A stretch of 64,000 bases of DNA from positions 124,001-188,000 of the forward strand of contig NZ_RJTN01000001.1 in NCBI RefSeq assembly GCF_005497185.1, given 5' to 3'. Made by a program: the position numbers and the translations under genes. Shown here in pieces: positions 27,643 through 36,352 of this stretch. Each line of letters opens with the position of its first letter. Positions within the stretch are counted from its first letter, which is position 1. Source of the DNA: Pectobacterium polonicum (GTDB lineage Bacteria; Pseudomonadota; Gammaproteobacteria; Enterobacterales; Enterobacteriaceae). A model generated the notes under the pieces. It had not been told where the DNA came from and made no database searches. It was given only the letters and a program-made list of their open reading frames with translations.

Positions 27643-28350
27643 TTATTGACACTCCACTCTGTTTCTTCCTTTTTCTTTGGCCTGATAGAGCGCGGCGTCC
27701 GCTGCGCCGTATAGCGCATCGAAGCTGGTCTTCTGCGGTGCCCAACTGACGCCAAAACTGGCAGTGACGCGCTGTTGTGGCAGTACGCTGAGCGGCATCC
27801 TGTTGAGGTCGTGATGGAGTTGGCTGGCGAGGGCGACGGCCTGCATGAGCGTATGCCCTTCCAGTAGAATGGTGAACTCTTCGCCACCCACGCGACCAAT
27901 ACTGTTTGTGGTACTCAGGACGTGTTGCACACGTGACACCAGATCGCAAATCACGGCATCGCCGGTCGGATGGCCATAGGTATCATTCACCTGCTTGAAG
28001 TGATCGATATCCAACACGATGAGCGCCGCCTGGTTGCGTTCCAGCGCGTGGTTGATGCGTTCAATAATCGCACCGCGGTTATACACGCTGGTCAGCGGAT
28101 CGTGGCTGGCTTTGTATTCCAGCTCGACCGCCAACTTGTTGAGCTGTGCATTTAGGCGATTCAGCTCTTTCTCCGCCCTATCGCTGCGTGAAATGAGGCG
28201 GTGCGACTCGCGTACCAGCCGCTGGTAATGGTCGGTTAATGCCAGCAGCGTATCGCGATAGACTTCAGCAGGCCTCTCCTGCTGGTTAGCGATGTTGCGT
28301 GCGGCGAGCAAAATGTCGTATTCCGGTGTAAACAAGTCAATTGTGCTCAT
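27643..28350 (-). CDS. siaD: Diguanylate cyclase, SiaD-like
   Basis: A GGDEF enzyme of 235 residues that should make c-di-GMP from two GTP. The N-terminal half is a helical coiled-coil stalk (about 40-80, RAEKELNRLNAQLNKLAVELEY). The catalytic domain has DPLTSVYNRG, LDIDHFKQVND, YGHPTGD and the active GGEEF at about 155-159. I see no RxxD inhibitory I-site five residues before it. The ATG at 28350 overlaps the end of the SiaC-like gene by 14 bases. In Pseudomonas SiaD is active only with SiaC bound to the stalk. The symbol is by operon analogy. Confidence 0.88.
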   Translation of the reverse strand: MSTIDLFTPEYDILLAARNIANQQERPAEVYRDTLLALTDHYQRLVRESHRLISRSDRAEKELNRLNAQLNKLAVELEYKASHDPLTSVYNRGAIIERINHALERNQAALIVLDIDHFKQVNDTYGHPTGDAVICDLVSRVQHVLSTTNSIGRVGGEEFTILLEGHTLMQAVALASQLHHDLNRMPLSVLPQQRVTASFGVSWAPQKTSFDALYGAADAALYQAKEKGRNRVECQ

Positions 28351-28789
28351 GGTTATCACTCAAAATCGTGCTGTGAAAGATCAGGGCAGGGAAATCGATG
28401 TGGAGTTCTTCACCAAATTCTTCTGCAATATCGTCGTCTTTGTCGTAATACCAATACAGCGCAATCGATAATGTTTGTTCCGCTGCCTGATTCAGCAGGT
28501 TGAACAAACTGAACAGCATCTTGGTGCTGGAGCTGTTGAAGTAAATCAGGGAGACATGTATTTCGATGCTCGGCAGTACTTCATCAGGTGGCATGGTTTC
28601 CGCATAGGCCGTCAGTCTGTGTAGATATGCCTGAATCTCAGTGAGCAGCGGGCGATAAAACGCCGCTGCATTCTCAGGATAAGATTCGCCGGAAAGATAA
28701 AGACGGTGTGTGTCAAAATGAAAATCAACAGTCGGGGTACAGGATGTCCCCGAAATATGGAGGTTGCTTAGGGTCGTTATATTTTTCAT
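28337..28789 (-). CDS. siaC: SiaC-like phospho-regulated activator (DUF1987)
   Basis: A 150-residue SiaC/DUF1987 protein. The central PSIEIHVSLIYFNSSSTKMLFSLF holds the Ser/Thr cluster where SiaC is phosphorylated by SiaB and dephosphorylated by SiaA. Non-phosphorylated SiaC binds and activates the diguanylate cyclase in Pseudomonas. The acidic stretch WYYDKDDDIAEEFGEEL is family-typical. It starts one base after the SiaB-like stop and overlaps the cyclase gene, so the stoichiometry is tightly coupled. Assignment is by motif and gene order. Confidence 0.85.
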   Translation of the reverse strand: MKNITTLSNLHISGTSCTPTVDFHFDTHRLYLSGESYPENAAAFYRPLLTEIQAYLHRLTAYAETMPPDEVLPSIEIHVSLIYFNSSSTKMLFSLFNLLNQAAEQTLSIALYWYYDKDDDIAEEFGEELHIDFPALIFHSTILSDNHEHN

Positions 28790-28790
28790 G

Positions 28791-29345
28791 TCAAATGATT
28801 GCCTTCAGATAAAACGTAGATAGCCCCGTTGATGCGTCGGCCCGAAACGTAAACTGGAGTGGCTCACTGGCATCACGTGCTACGGTCAACAGACCCATAT
28901 CCGCGCCTTTACTTGATGACGGGGTTTCATCGCGCAGAGAGACTTTGTAGGCGAGTCGGATTTCATCAAGCGTCATACCGCGCAGCGGTTCAAGACGCCC
29001 CCGTAGTTTCTCTACATCGTCGGGGCTTACCGGGTTGGCGCATAACAGGAAGTATTTCCCATTTTCGTAACCCAGGCACACGGAGCCATGACGTACCTCA
29101 ATGGGGTGGTCGAACGCGGTTAACTGTGCAGCGGAATAGCGAGTGATGTTTTGTACCATTTCCACGAATGTAGAGAATAGTCGGCGACGGATACCGGCAG
29201 GAAGCTGCTTTTTCTCCAGTTGTAGCCTCATGGTTTCAGCCAGTGAACTGATGATGTTTTGTGAAAAATAGCCCACGTAATACAGCGTGATGTCATGCTG
29301 ATGAGAGGGCGAAAAGAACTCGGTGTATTTGATGTCTGGCATCAT
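28791..29345 (-). CDS. siaB: SiaB-like protein kinase
   Basis: A 184-residue GHKL-fold kinase of the SiaB type. The N-box-like ETMVQ region reads FSTFVEMVQNITRYSA (about residues 59-74). A glycine-rich lid, SSSKGADMGLLTVARDA, lies near residue 150, as in anti-sigma kinases. It would phosphorylate the SiaC-like protein and switch the cyclase off. The tandem ATG at 29345 is chosen because AGGTAGG lies five bases upstream. This start lies 14 bases beyond the phosphatase stop, whereas a TTG at 29366 would overlap it. Confidence 0.83.
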   Translation of the reverse strand: MMPDIKYTEFFSPSHQHDITLYYVGYFSQNIISSLAETMRLQLEKKQLPAGIRRRLFSTFVEMVQNITRYSAAQLTAFDHPIEVRHGSVCLGYENGKYFLLCANPVSPDDVEKLRGRLEPLRGMTLDEIRLAYKVSLRDETPSSSKGADMGLLTVARDASEPLQFTFRADASTGLSTFYLKAII

Positions 29346-29358
29346 TCTGCCTACCTGA

Positions 29359-30603
29359 TTAAACAAAAGTCGAACAATGTCGGAAGCCCCAAAAAGTTAA
29401 ATCATCTCGTCGGGTCTGATCGCCCTGGTAGATCTTGTGTGTTGATAGCAGCTGGTTAGCCAGCTCACGCATTGGCTGGTTTTGATAGTGCTGGAGATGC
29501 TCTTGTAACCGCCGTTTCCCAAACATAATCCTGCGTTCTCCGCCAATTTGATCCGTCAATCCATCCGTGGTGGTGAAAAACATATCATTGTCATGCAGCG
29601 ACAGTTCGTAGCTTGACCACTGGTAGTCATAAGGGGTTTCGGTATAGCCGATACCCATTCGATCGCACTGGAGCGGCGTCAGTTGCCCGGTCTGGTTTTG
29701 CAGCATAAATGCAGGCATCCGTGCGCCGGAAAATGTCAGCGTGTTGCGCGTCATGTCGCAGAACACTAGCATCGCGTCGCAGCCGTCATTAGAGGTAGAA
29801 AGCTGGCGAGCTTCGTCACGTTGTCCCAGCGTGTCTTTGATATGGCGATTGATCGCCTGCAATAGCTGCGCGGGCAGCATTGGACCGTGCTGGGTCAGCG
29901 CCTGTTCCAATGCAGAAGCGAAAATTAAGGTCATAAATGCGCCGGGTACGCCGTGTCCGGTACAGTCTGCCACGGCGGCAAGCCAGCCGTTTTGATAGGT
30001 TTTAAAGGCATAACAGTCACCACCGACACAGTCCCGTGGTTCCCAGGCTAAGCACCAGTCGGCAAGCGTTCGAGACATTGCCTGTGTTGAAGTTGTCAGC
30101 ATTGCGGCCTGAATCACGCTGGCATATTCGATGCTTTGCATAATTTGCTGATGTTGGCGTAGGTGCATATCCGATACGGCCTTGATCAGATCAATGCCGA
30201 GTCCGATACCGATATAACGTCCGTTTTCGGTGATCATAAAGCCGTCCGTCAGCGATTTGTCACCGGTGATCACCGTTTGATCGGCGACGTCGTTTAACGA
30301 CGCCAGCGCATCGATAATCAGCGGGTTTTTATCCATAAACGCGATGCAGCTCTTTTTGTCATACAGTTCGCGATAAAAAGGACGGGACATTTGCGAGAGA
30401 AAAATGTGGCGGTTGATTAAGCCAAAAGGACGTCCATCCTCGACGACAGGCAGACTGACCCACTCTTTATTTTTACTGAACAACTGCAATACGGTGGCAT
30501 TGTCGGTGTCAGGAGAAACATCCGGCAGAGGAATACAAAGATCTCGCGCCACCGGTGTACCCCGGAGGAGCGGTCGGGCGCAAGGAACGGGCATGGCGAT
30601 CAT
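29359..30603 (-). CDS. siaA: CBS-PP2C phosphatase, SiaA-like
   Basis: A 414-residue soluble phosphatase. A CBS-type pair occupies about residues 20-147 (VSLPVVEDGRPFGLINRHIFL; DGFMITENGRYIGIGLG). A coiled-coil linker (RQHQQIMQSIEYASVIQAAM) and a SpoIIE/PP2C catalytic domain with GGDCY, VADCTGHGVPGAFMT, TTDGLTDQ and RRDDLTFWGF follow; the metal-binding aspartates are kept. It lacks membrane helices, unlike Pseudomonas SiaA, which has a membrane/HAMP sensor. As first gene of the siaABCD-like operon it should dephosphorylate SiaC and turn c-di-GMP synthesis on. A nucleotide or metabolite signal through the CBS pair is inference. Confidence 0.88.
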   Translation of the reverse strand: MIAMPVPCARPLLRGTPVARDLCIPLPDVSPDTDNATVLQLFSKNKEWVSLPVVEDGRPFGLINRHIFLSQMSRPFYRELYDKKSCIAFMDKNPLIIDALASLNDVADQTVITGDKSLTDGFMITENGRYIGIGLGIDLIKAVSDMHLRQHQQIMQSIEYASVIQAAMLTTSTQAMSRTLADWCLAWEPRDCVGGDCYAFKTYQNGWLAAVADCTGHGVPGAFMTLIFASALEQALTQHGPMLPAQLLQAINRHIKDTLGQRDEARQLSTSNDGCDAMLVFCDMTRNTLTFSGARMPAFMLQNQTGQLTPLQCDRMGIGYTETPYDYQWSSYELSLHDNDMFFTTTDGLTDQIGGERRIMFGKRRLQEHLQHYQNQPMRELANQLLSTHKIYQGDQTRRDDLTFWGFRHCSTFV

Positions 30604-30671
30604 GGTTAATCTTTGGGCAGATTTATCTTTGCGTCAAAATACCTGCCCTTGATGACCAAATGATGACAGCT

Positions 30672-30800
30672 CCCGTCATACTTCAAGCCGCAGGTGCGTT
30701 GGCGATACTCGACTCATATCTGAGCCTCGCCCTGACGGGCTAACGCTTCGCGTTATCCAAAGCGTTAACGTTTTGTCCTGCAACTCGAATTATTTAGGGA
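30672..30800. repeat. ERIC variant with altered core
   Basis: Both ERIC ends are present (CGTCATACTTCAAGCCGCAGG on the left, CCTGCAACTCGAATTATTTAGGG on the right). The inner part is replaced by TAACGCTTCGCGTTATCCAAAG-like palindromic sequence. It lies between the phosphatase gene and the convergent end of the lipoprotein hydrolase, and may shape the RNA ends there. Confidence 0.85.
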
Positions 30801-30810
30801 GACACTCGCT

Positions 30811-32004
30811 TTATTGCGTATCCAATACGTTGAGCATGATCTGGTTTTGCCAGTCAAAATAGGGGTTGAAGGTCAGGCGCACGTGGGTTTTGCCGTTTTC
30901 CACGTATCCCCAGTCGGAATACCACAGCGTGCTGCGATCCGCGCAGGCTGTCAGGTCGTTATTGGTTTGTCCGTTGGCGCAAATAATGATTGAGCCTGTT
31001 TTGCCGTATTCCGTATTTTCTGGTGAAAATAGGAGCGACATATGTGAGAGTTGGCTGATACGCCATTCAGGCAAGGAGCCAGTACGCACTAACACGCGTG
31101 AGGAATGGATACCCGCAGGGCGATCGCCATACCAGATTAGACGACTGCGCGGGTGGGTAAACTGGGTATCGAACATGTTGGCAATATAAGTCGTATCGAC
31201 GACGGAATCATGCTCCGCCAGCACGATTAACACTGGCTTGTCATAAGGTTTTTTGGCGAGCTGTGAACGAACACCGCTGCTGGAATAGTAATATTGGGCG
31301 AAACCGTTGGTTGGCACGCGCATATAGCGGGTCGCCAGTTGCTCCGGGTAGCCGGGACGCGGTGGCATCAGCCAGTCGGTAAACACGGACAGCAGCGGCG
31401 TCATGAAATCGTATTTTTCGTTGGATTTAATCGCGGGTGAAAACAGCACCAGCCCTTTGATTTCAGGGTGTTGTGACGCGTATTCCAGCACCAAATTGCC
31501 GCCAGTGGAAAAACCGCCCAAATAGACTTCATCAACGTCTTTGCTGAGGATTTCAGCCTGCTCGGCAACGACGTTGCGCCAGTCATCAACGGTGACGTGC
31601 AGTAGATCGGAGGGGCGCGTGCCGTGCCCTGGTAGCAAAACGGTTCTGACGAGAAATCCCTGTTCGACCAATTTCGGCGTGATGTCAATGAACGAACCGG
31701 GTGAATCTCCCAGTCCGTGCACCAGTAAAATCGCCTTACGTGGTTGACCCGCAGGACGGGTTTCACTGGGCGTATTCCAGCGTAATTCCAGCTGTTTATC
31801 GGTGGTTTGGAAGGCGCGATGCTGCTCTACCCAGCGTGTTGTTTCCTGCTGATAGCGCTCGAATGACGGTTGTCCTAATGGCGTAATATCACGTGGATTG
31901 CTGTTGCATCCCACGGTGAAAAGCACGCCCGTGAGGGCGAATAAGCCTACCATCACCCGTTTCCAGATTGGCAACGAAACGAACTGGAATACGTTTATTG
32001 TCAT
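30811..32004 (-). CDS. Alpha/beta-hydrolase lipoprotein
   Basis: A 397-residue predicted lipoprotein with signal peptide, hydrophobic core and lipobox FTVGC (Cys33). The alpha/beta-hydrolase fold begins at about residue 88 (AILLVHGLGDSPGSF). The nucleophile elbow GGFSTGG has Ser as candidate, the acid lies in VLAEHDSVVD, and the histidine probably in LSHMSLLF. A C-terminal extension of about 65 residues holds two cysteines (IIICANGQ; LTACADRS) that could pair in the periplasm. AAGGAG precedes the ATG. It is a lipase/esterase-like enzyme of unknown substrate, next to pectinases without an evident operon link. Confidence 0.85.
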   Translation of the reverse strand: MTINVFQFVSLPIWKRVMVGLFALTGVLFTVGCNSNPRDITPLGQPSFERYQQETTRWVEQHRAFQTTDKQLELRWNTPSETRPAGQPRKAILLVHGLGDSPGSFIDITPKLVEQGFLVRTVLLPGHGTRPSDLLHVTVDDWRNVVAEQAEILSKDVDEVYLGGFSTGGNLVLEYASQHPEIKGLVLFSPAIKSNEKYDFMTPLLSVFTDWLMPPRPGYPEQLATRYMRVPTNGFAQYYYSSSGVRSQLAKKPYDKPVLIVLAEHDSVVDTTYIANMFDTQFTHPRSRLIWYGDRPAGIHSSRVLVRTGSLPEWRISQLSHMSLLFSPENTEYGKTGSIIICANGQTNNDLTACADRSTLWYSDWGYVENGKTHVRLTFNPYFDWQNQIMLNVLDTQ

Positions 32005-32162
32005 TTATTCTCCTTGCCTGCTGGCAACATCAACTTGATAGCGAACGGGATCTGGCGGTTCGACAACACTATATCTGAAATTATTTGGCAAGCATGGCGC
32101 TCAACGTGCGGCGCCGTGAAGCGCACACGTTTTACCGAATTGCAGCAAGGCTGAAGCAATGA

Positions 32163-32191
32163 AACAGACCGCGCATCGTGCACGGTCTGTT
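32163..32191 (-). terminator. Hairpin downstream of pel3
   Basis: AACAGACCG and CGGTCTGTT form a 9-base stem with an 11-base loop, 64 bases after the pectate lyase stop. On the minus strand it is followed by a short, imperfect T run. It is the best candidate terminator for pel3; the rest of 32005-32254 shows no gene. Confidence 0.6.
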
Positions 32192-32254
32192 GGAGGTAGA
32201 TGCGTCAGAACCCCAAAGGGAATATTACGTTAGCTGTGAATTCTGCTGGCAGAA

Positions 32255-33298
32255 TTACAGGGCTTTAACGTTTGAGCGGCTGACTTTGCAGTTCTTGGTA
32301 TCCCACTGTTCGCCGTGTTTAGGTGATTCGCCCTGACCTTTTTGTACGCCAGTAAACTCTTCACACACTTTAGGTTTACCTGCTTTGTAGCCTTTAATAC
32401 GCAGATCGCGAATTTCAGCGACATCGCCAAAGTTACGGTTTACACCCGCGATGCTGTCGATGGTGCCGTTAACGGTAGCGCTGATGATGGTGAGGTTGCG
32501 CGGGCCACCGTTGTTAGTGCAGTCACCGCAAGAACGCCACAGTTTGCCGTGTTGACCCGTCAGGGTGAAGTTGCCCTGTACGATCGTGTGGCTGTTTTTG
32601 GCATTCTGTTGCAGCACTTTGTCCGGCTTGCCGCCAGGGCCATTGGTGGTGTTATGTGCCACACCGCCGACGATGGTCATGGTTTTGCCGTTGTTGGTTG
32701 CTGCATCTTCACAAACGTCTTCCCAGATCACGTTTTCAATACGGCAGTTGCCTGATTTACAGTGGATACCGTCAGAACCGCCTTTTTCAGCGATGCGCAG
32801 GTTCTTGATGGTGGCATTTTCCAGTGTGATAACAGGAGGCTGTTTATCACTGTCGCCGCTACAGCTCAGACCCAAAGTAATACCGCCGCAGTCGACAGTT
32901 TTATCTTTGATCACCGCCCCGGCTTTACATTCTGAACTGGCTGCTTTCAGTGACGCGGCGCGCAATGGTGCAGGAGCCGTCTGTGCAGCGTTAGATTTCA
33001 GGATGCTATTGTTGCCGCTAACCGTATCCACCCAATACCAATAGTCCGACTGCGGATTAGCCGTTAAATCCGTAAACGTTCTGTCGGTGGAATTAAGCTC
33101 TGCAATTTTTTCGCTGCCAGCCTGATTATTACTGGTGCTGCGATACACATCCTGGCGAACCACATTGCCTGCATCGGTAGACCAGCTTAAATAGGTGGCA
33201 TTGTCTTTTTTCAGCAGCATCAGCATGGTGTCATCAGCCTGAGCCTGAAAAGAAAAAGCAGCCGTACATAAAAATATCGGTGTTAAATACTTAAACAT
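32255..33298 (-). CDS. pel3: Secreted pectate lyase, PL3 family (Pel3/PelI-like)
   Basis: An extracellular enzyme that cleaves polygalacturonate by beta-elimination, 347 residues. Signal peptide MFKYLTPIFLCTAAFSFQAQA ends at about residue 21. An N-terminal fibronectin type III-like domain (about 25-95, LSWSTDAGNVVRQDVYRS; DYWYWVDTV) follows. The cysteine-rich PL3 beta-helix (about 115-347) has GGSDGIHCKSGNCRIENVIWEDVCEDAAT and KLWRSCGDC. The two-domain layout matches Dickeya PelI and Pectobacterium Pel3. Export by Sec and then the type II Out system is expected from the family. It is divergent from pehA, a known Pectobacterium pair. Confidence 0.94.
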   Translation of the reverse strand: MFKYLTPIFLCTAAFSFQAQADDTMLMLLKKDNATYLSWSTDAGNVVRQDVYRSTSNNQAGSEKIAELNSTDRTFTDLTANPQSDYWYWVDTVSGNNSILKSNAAQTAPAPLRAASLKAASSECKAGAVIKDKTVDCGGITLGLSCSGDSDKQPPVITLENATIKNLRIAEKGGSDGIHCKSGNCRIENVIWEDVCEDAATNNGKTMTIVGGVAHNTTNGPGGKPDKVLQQNAKNSHTIVQGNFTLTGQHGKLWRSCGDCTNNGGPRNLTIISATVNGTIDSIAGVNRNFGDVAEIRDLRIKGYKAGKPKVCEEFTGVQKGQGESPKHGEQWDTKNCKVSRSNVKAL

Positions 33299-33870
33299 GT
33301 GTTTTTCCTTGTAAATTAAACGGATATTTTTTCTCTTTATTTAGAATAAATAAAGAGGGAGTCCTAGCGCATCGAGAGGATTATATAGCAGGGAATATGA
33401 AATGAATAATAATTCGTCGAAATTGTTGAGGTTAGTCAGTTTATTTAATTTAGTCTGTTATTATTTTATATTTATTTTTATACTTTGTTTATTATATTTA
33501 ATTTAATTATTTTCGATAAATTAATAGATATTAGGAAGGTTCTTATTAAAGAATAAGAAAAATGAATGTCGTGAAGAGAGAAAAAATCTTACCACTCGCT
33601 CACGGCTAGACATGACTGGATTCGGTTTGTTTCTACGTTTCGTTGATGCGCCATTTACTTTTCTGGTGATAATTTAATCATGCGTAAAATTGAATGCTTT
33701 GCTAAATAAGCATTGAAATTTTTTATGTAAATGGACTTTTATTAATCTACATATTCATGTGCGACAATTTTTAGTTTCTATAAAATCGTTTTATTTTTCT
33801 TATTAATAAAAAGAGAATGGAATTATTTTTTTAGGTGACAACAAAATTGCGGATATCTATAAGGTTTGAC
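33299..33870. promoter_or_regulatory. Divergent pel3-pehA regulatory region
   Basis: This 570-base gap, strongly AT-rich, holds the promoters of both pectinase genes. I see an inverted repeat, AATGCTT and AAGCATT, spaced by eight bases (33693-33714), and several TGAAAT half-site-like words (for example near 33398 and 33713). Pectinase genes are generally under KdgR, CRP and H-NS-type control. I could not find a full consensus KdgR or CRP site by eye, so no operator is called. Confidence 0.6.
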
Positions 33871-35079
33871 ATGGAATATCAATCAGGAAAACGCGTTTTA
33901 TCATTATCACTAGGACTTATCGGTCTGTTCAGTGCATCAGCATTTGCTTCTGATTCCCGAACGGTAAATGAACCGAAAGTTCCAGCCTCATGCACGGCGC
34001 TTAAAGCGGACGGCAGTACGGCCACTAGCGTCATTCAAAAAGCACTGAATACCTGCGAACAGGGAAAAGCGGTAAGATTGAGCGCAGGAAGTACTTCCGT
34101 CTTTCTCAGCGGTCCACTTTCCCTACCTTCGGGCGTCAGCTTAGTCATCGACAAAGGGGTGACCCTACGGGCTGTGAATAACGCTAAGTCTTTTGAGAAC
34201 GCGCCGTCGTCCTGTGGCGTGGTGGATAAAAACGGTAAAGGCTGTGATGCCTTTATTACCGCAGTCAGTACGACAAACAGCGGCATCTATGGTCCGGGCA
34301 CCATTGATGGGCAAGGGGGCGTGAAACTTCAGGACAAAAAGGTGAGCTGGTGGGAACTGGCTGCCGATGCCAAAGTGAAAAAGTTAAAACAGAATACCCC
34401 TCGTCTGATTCAGATTAATAAGAGTAAGAATTTTACGCTGTATAACATTTCTCTCATTAATTCCCCGAATTTCCATGTGGTGTTCAGCGATGGTGATGGT
34501 TTCACCGCGTGGAAAACCACAATCAAAACGCCATCTACCGCCAGAAATACCGACGGTATCGATCCGATGTCGTCAAAAAATATCACTATTGCCTACAGTA
34601 ATATTTCGACGGGTGACGATAACGTCGCGATCAAAGCCTATAAAGGTAGGGCGGAGACACGCAATATCTCCATCCTTCATAACGACTTTGGCACTGGGCA
34701 TGGTATGTCGATCGGCAGTGAAACCATGGGCGTTTATAACGTCACGGTTGATGATTTGAAGATGAACGGCACGACCAACGGCTTACGTATCAAAAGCGAC
34801 AAATCGGCTGCCGGGGTGGTCAATGGTGTTCGGTATAGCAATGTCGTGATGAAAAATGTGGCGAAACCGATCGTGATTGATACGGTGTACGAGAAAAAGG
34901 AAGGCAGTAATGTCCCAGACTGGAGCGACATCACGTTTAAGGATGTGACGTCTGAAACCAAGGGAGTCGTGGTACTGAACGGTGAGAATGCCAAAAAGCC
35001 GATAGAAGTGACGATGAAGAATGTCAAACTGACCAGCGACAGCACATGGCAAATCAAGAACGTCAACGTTAAGAAGTAG
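33871..35079 (+). CDS. pehA: Endopolygalacturonase PehA (GH28)
   Basis: A secreted pectin-degrading enzyme that hydrolyses alpha-1,4 bonds of polygalacturonan. With the ATG at 33871 (AAGG upstream) it has 402 residues, the length I recall for Pectobacterium PehA. The signal peptide ends at about residue 26 (SAFA). The GH28 right-handed beta-helix has its catalytic set: NTDGIDP (Asp228), STGDDNVAIK (Asp249, Asp250), GTGHGMSIGS (His277) and LRIKS. An in-frame start at 33835 would add 12 charged residues before the signal peptide and is not used. A terminator follows at 35105. Confidence 0.97.
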   Translation: MEYQSGKRVLSLSLGLIGLFSASAFASDSRTVNEPKVPASCTALKADGSTATSVIQKALNTCEQGKAVRLSAGSTSVFLSGPLSLPSGVSLVIDKGVTLRAVNNAKSFENAPSSCGVVDKNGKGCDAFITAVSTTNSGIYGPGTIDGQGGVKLQDKKVSWWELAADAKVKKLKQNTPRLIQINKSKNFTLYNISLINSPNFHVVFSDGDGFTAWKTTIKTPSTARNTDGIDPMSSKNITIAYSNISTGDDNVAIKAYKGRAETRNISILHNDFGTGHGMSIGSETMGVYNVTVDDLKMNGTTNGLRIKSDKSAAGVVNGVRYSNVVMKNVAKPIVIDTVYEKKEGSNVPDWSDITFKDVTSETKGVVVLNGENAKKPIEVTMKNVKLTSDSTWQIKNVNVKK

Positions 35080-35104
35080 TTCGATTTACGTTGTTTGGTC
35101 ATAA

Positions 35105-35142
35105 CAGCGCCGCTCGGGAAACCGTCGGCGCTGCTTGTTTTT
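35105..35142 (+). terminator. Terminator after pehA
   Basis: CAGCGCCG and CGGCGCTG form an 8-base stem with a 13-base loop, followed by CTTGTTTTTT. It separates pehA from the convergent type I secretion operon. Confidence 0.88.
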
Positions 35143-35171
35143 TCATTACGCTCGTTCCACCGTGCGCAAGT

Positions 35172-36341
35172 TTAGCGTTCTCGCAGTGCTTCATTGACCT
35201 TGTTCAGCGGTTTAATCAGATAGTCCAGCACGCTTTTCTGGCCCGTTTTTATCTCCACGCTGGCGACCATACCGGGAACGATAGGGAATTTTTCCCCGGC
35301 TTTGTTGGCCAACTCCGCCTGCGTGGTACGCACATAGACCCGATAATAAAACTGGTCGCGCCTGACTTCGTCCTGAAGGGTATCCGGCGATACGCTTTCG
35401 ACTTCGCCCGTTAAGTTGCCGTAGATGGACGAATCATAGGCGGTGATTTTTACCGTGGCGGGTAAGCCCGGTCGGATATAGGCAATATCGCGTGGGTTGA
35501 TGCGCGTTTCGATCAGCAACTGATCTTCCAGCGGTACGATCTCCATCAGCTTGCCGCCCGGTTGCAGCACGCCGCCGACGGTCGTGACCTGAATGTCTTT
35601 CACGATTCCGCGCACCGGTGATGTGATGGTAGCACGTTTGAGCTGGTCGGCTTTTCCGCTGACCACTTCCCTTTGTGCTTCCAGATCGGCGTTGTTTTTA
35701 ACCTGTTCTTCCCGCGCCCGCACCGCGTACTGGTTGCTGGCTTCGTCGATTTTGCCGCGGATTTCGCTAATCTGGCGGCGTAACCGGATCACTTCGACGG
35801 CGCTGGCGGCACCGCGCTGCACCAGCGGCTCCGTCATACGTAGCTCCTGCTCCACCAGTCGCATCGACTGTTGCAGGTTGGCGATGGTTTCATCGCGATT
35901 GCGCAGGCGTGACTCATAAAGCTGTCGTTCGCGTGCGGCCAGCGCGGGCTCCTTTAGGGTTTCCGCGCTGAACTTTAGCGGTGCGCCGCTGAGTTCGGCG
36001 TGCAGACGTTCAGCGGACGCCCGCAACGTCTGTACGCGGGAGAAGGCTTCGCCGTAGACAGACTGAAAGCGGTTGATGTCCAACTGCGCCAGCACCTGCC
36101 CCTTTTCGACAACATTGCCCTGTTGTACATACAGTTGACCGATGATCCCGCCGTCCAGACTTTCAATCACCTGGGCACGAGTCGAGGGCGTCACCTTGCC
36201 GGTTCCGACTGACACTTCATCCAACACGGCAAAGGTGGCCCAGACAAAAAAGACGACTAGCCCCAGCAGACTGAGCCAGATAATGACGGAAACGCGTCGA
36301 CCCTGGCGTTTCAGGTCATCATGGAGGGTGATGCTGCTCAT
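35172..36341 (-). CDS. Type I secretion membrane fusion protein (HlyD family)
   Basis: Periplasmic adaptor linking the ABC exporter to the TolC-like channel, 389 residues. One N-terminal helix (about residues 20-41, VIIWLSLLGLVVFFVWATFAVL) is followed by a lipoyl half-motif (VIESLDGGIIGQLYV). A long alpha-helical hairpin spans about 95-230, and a beta-barrel closes the protein (TITSPVRGIVKDI; LLIETRINPRDIAYIRPG). It is the last gene of the adhesin operon, 11 bases after the ABC gene. The layout equals bapD of Salmonella and lapC of Pseudomonas. Confidence 0.93.
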   Translation of the reverse strand: MSSITLHDDLKRQGRRVSVIIWLSLLGLVVFFVWATFAVLDEVSVGTGKVTPSTRAQVIESLDGGIIGQLYVQQGNVVEKGQVLAQLDINRFQSVYGEAFSRVQTLRASAERLHAELSGAPLKFSAETLKEPALAARERQLYESRLRNRDETIANLQQSMRLVEQELRMTEPLVQRGAASAVEVIRLRRQISEIRGKIDEASNQYAVRAREEQVKNNADLEAQREVVSGKADQLKRATITSPVRGIVKDIQVTTVGGVLQPGGKLMEIVPLEDQLLIETRINPRDIAYIRPGLPATVKITAYDSSIYGNLTGEVESVSPDTLQDEVRRDQFYYRVYVRTTQAELANKAGEKFPIVPGMVASVEIKTGQKSVLDYLIKPLNKVNEALRER

Positions 36342-36352
36342 TGTGTTTCTCC

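Noticed and set aside
33299-33870. KdgR or CRP operator before pel3/pehA
   Set aside because: Expected from the biology of pectinase genes, but no full consensus match was found by eye; only half-site-like words occur.
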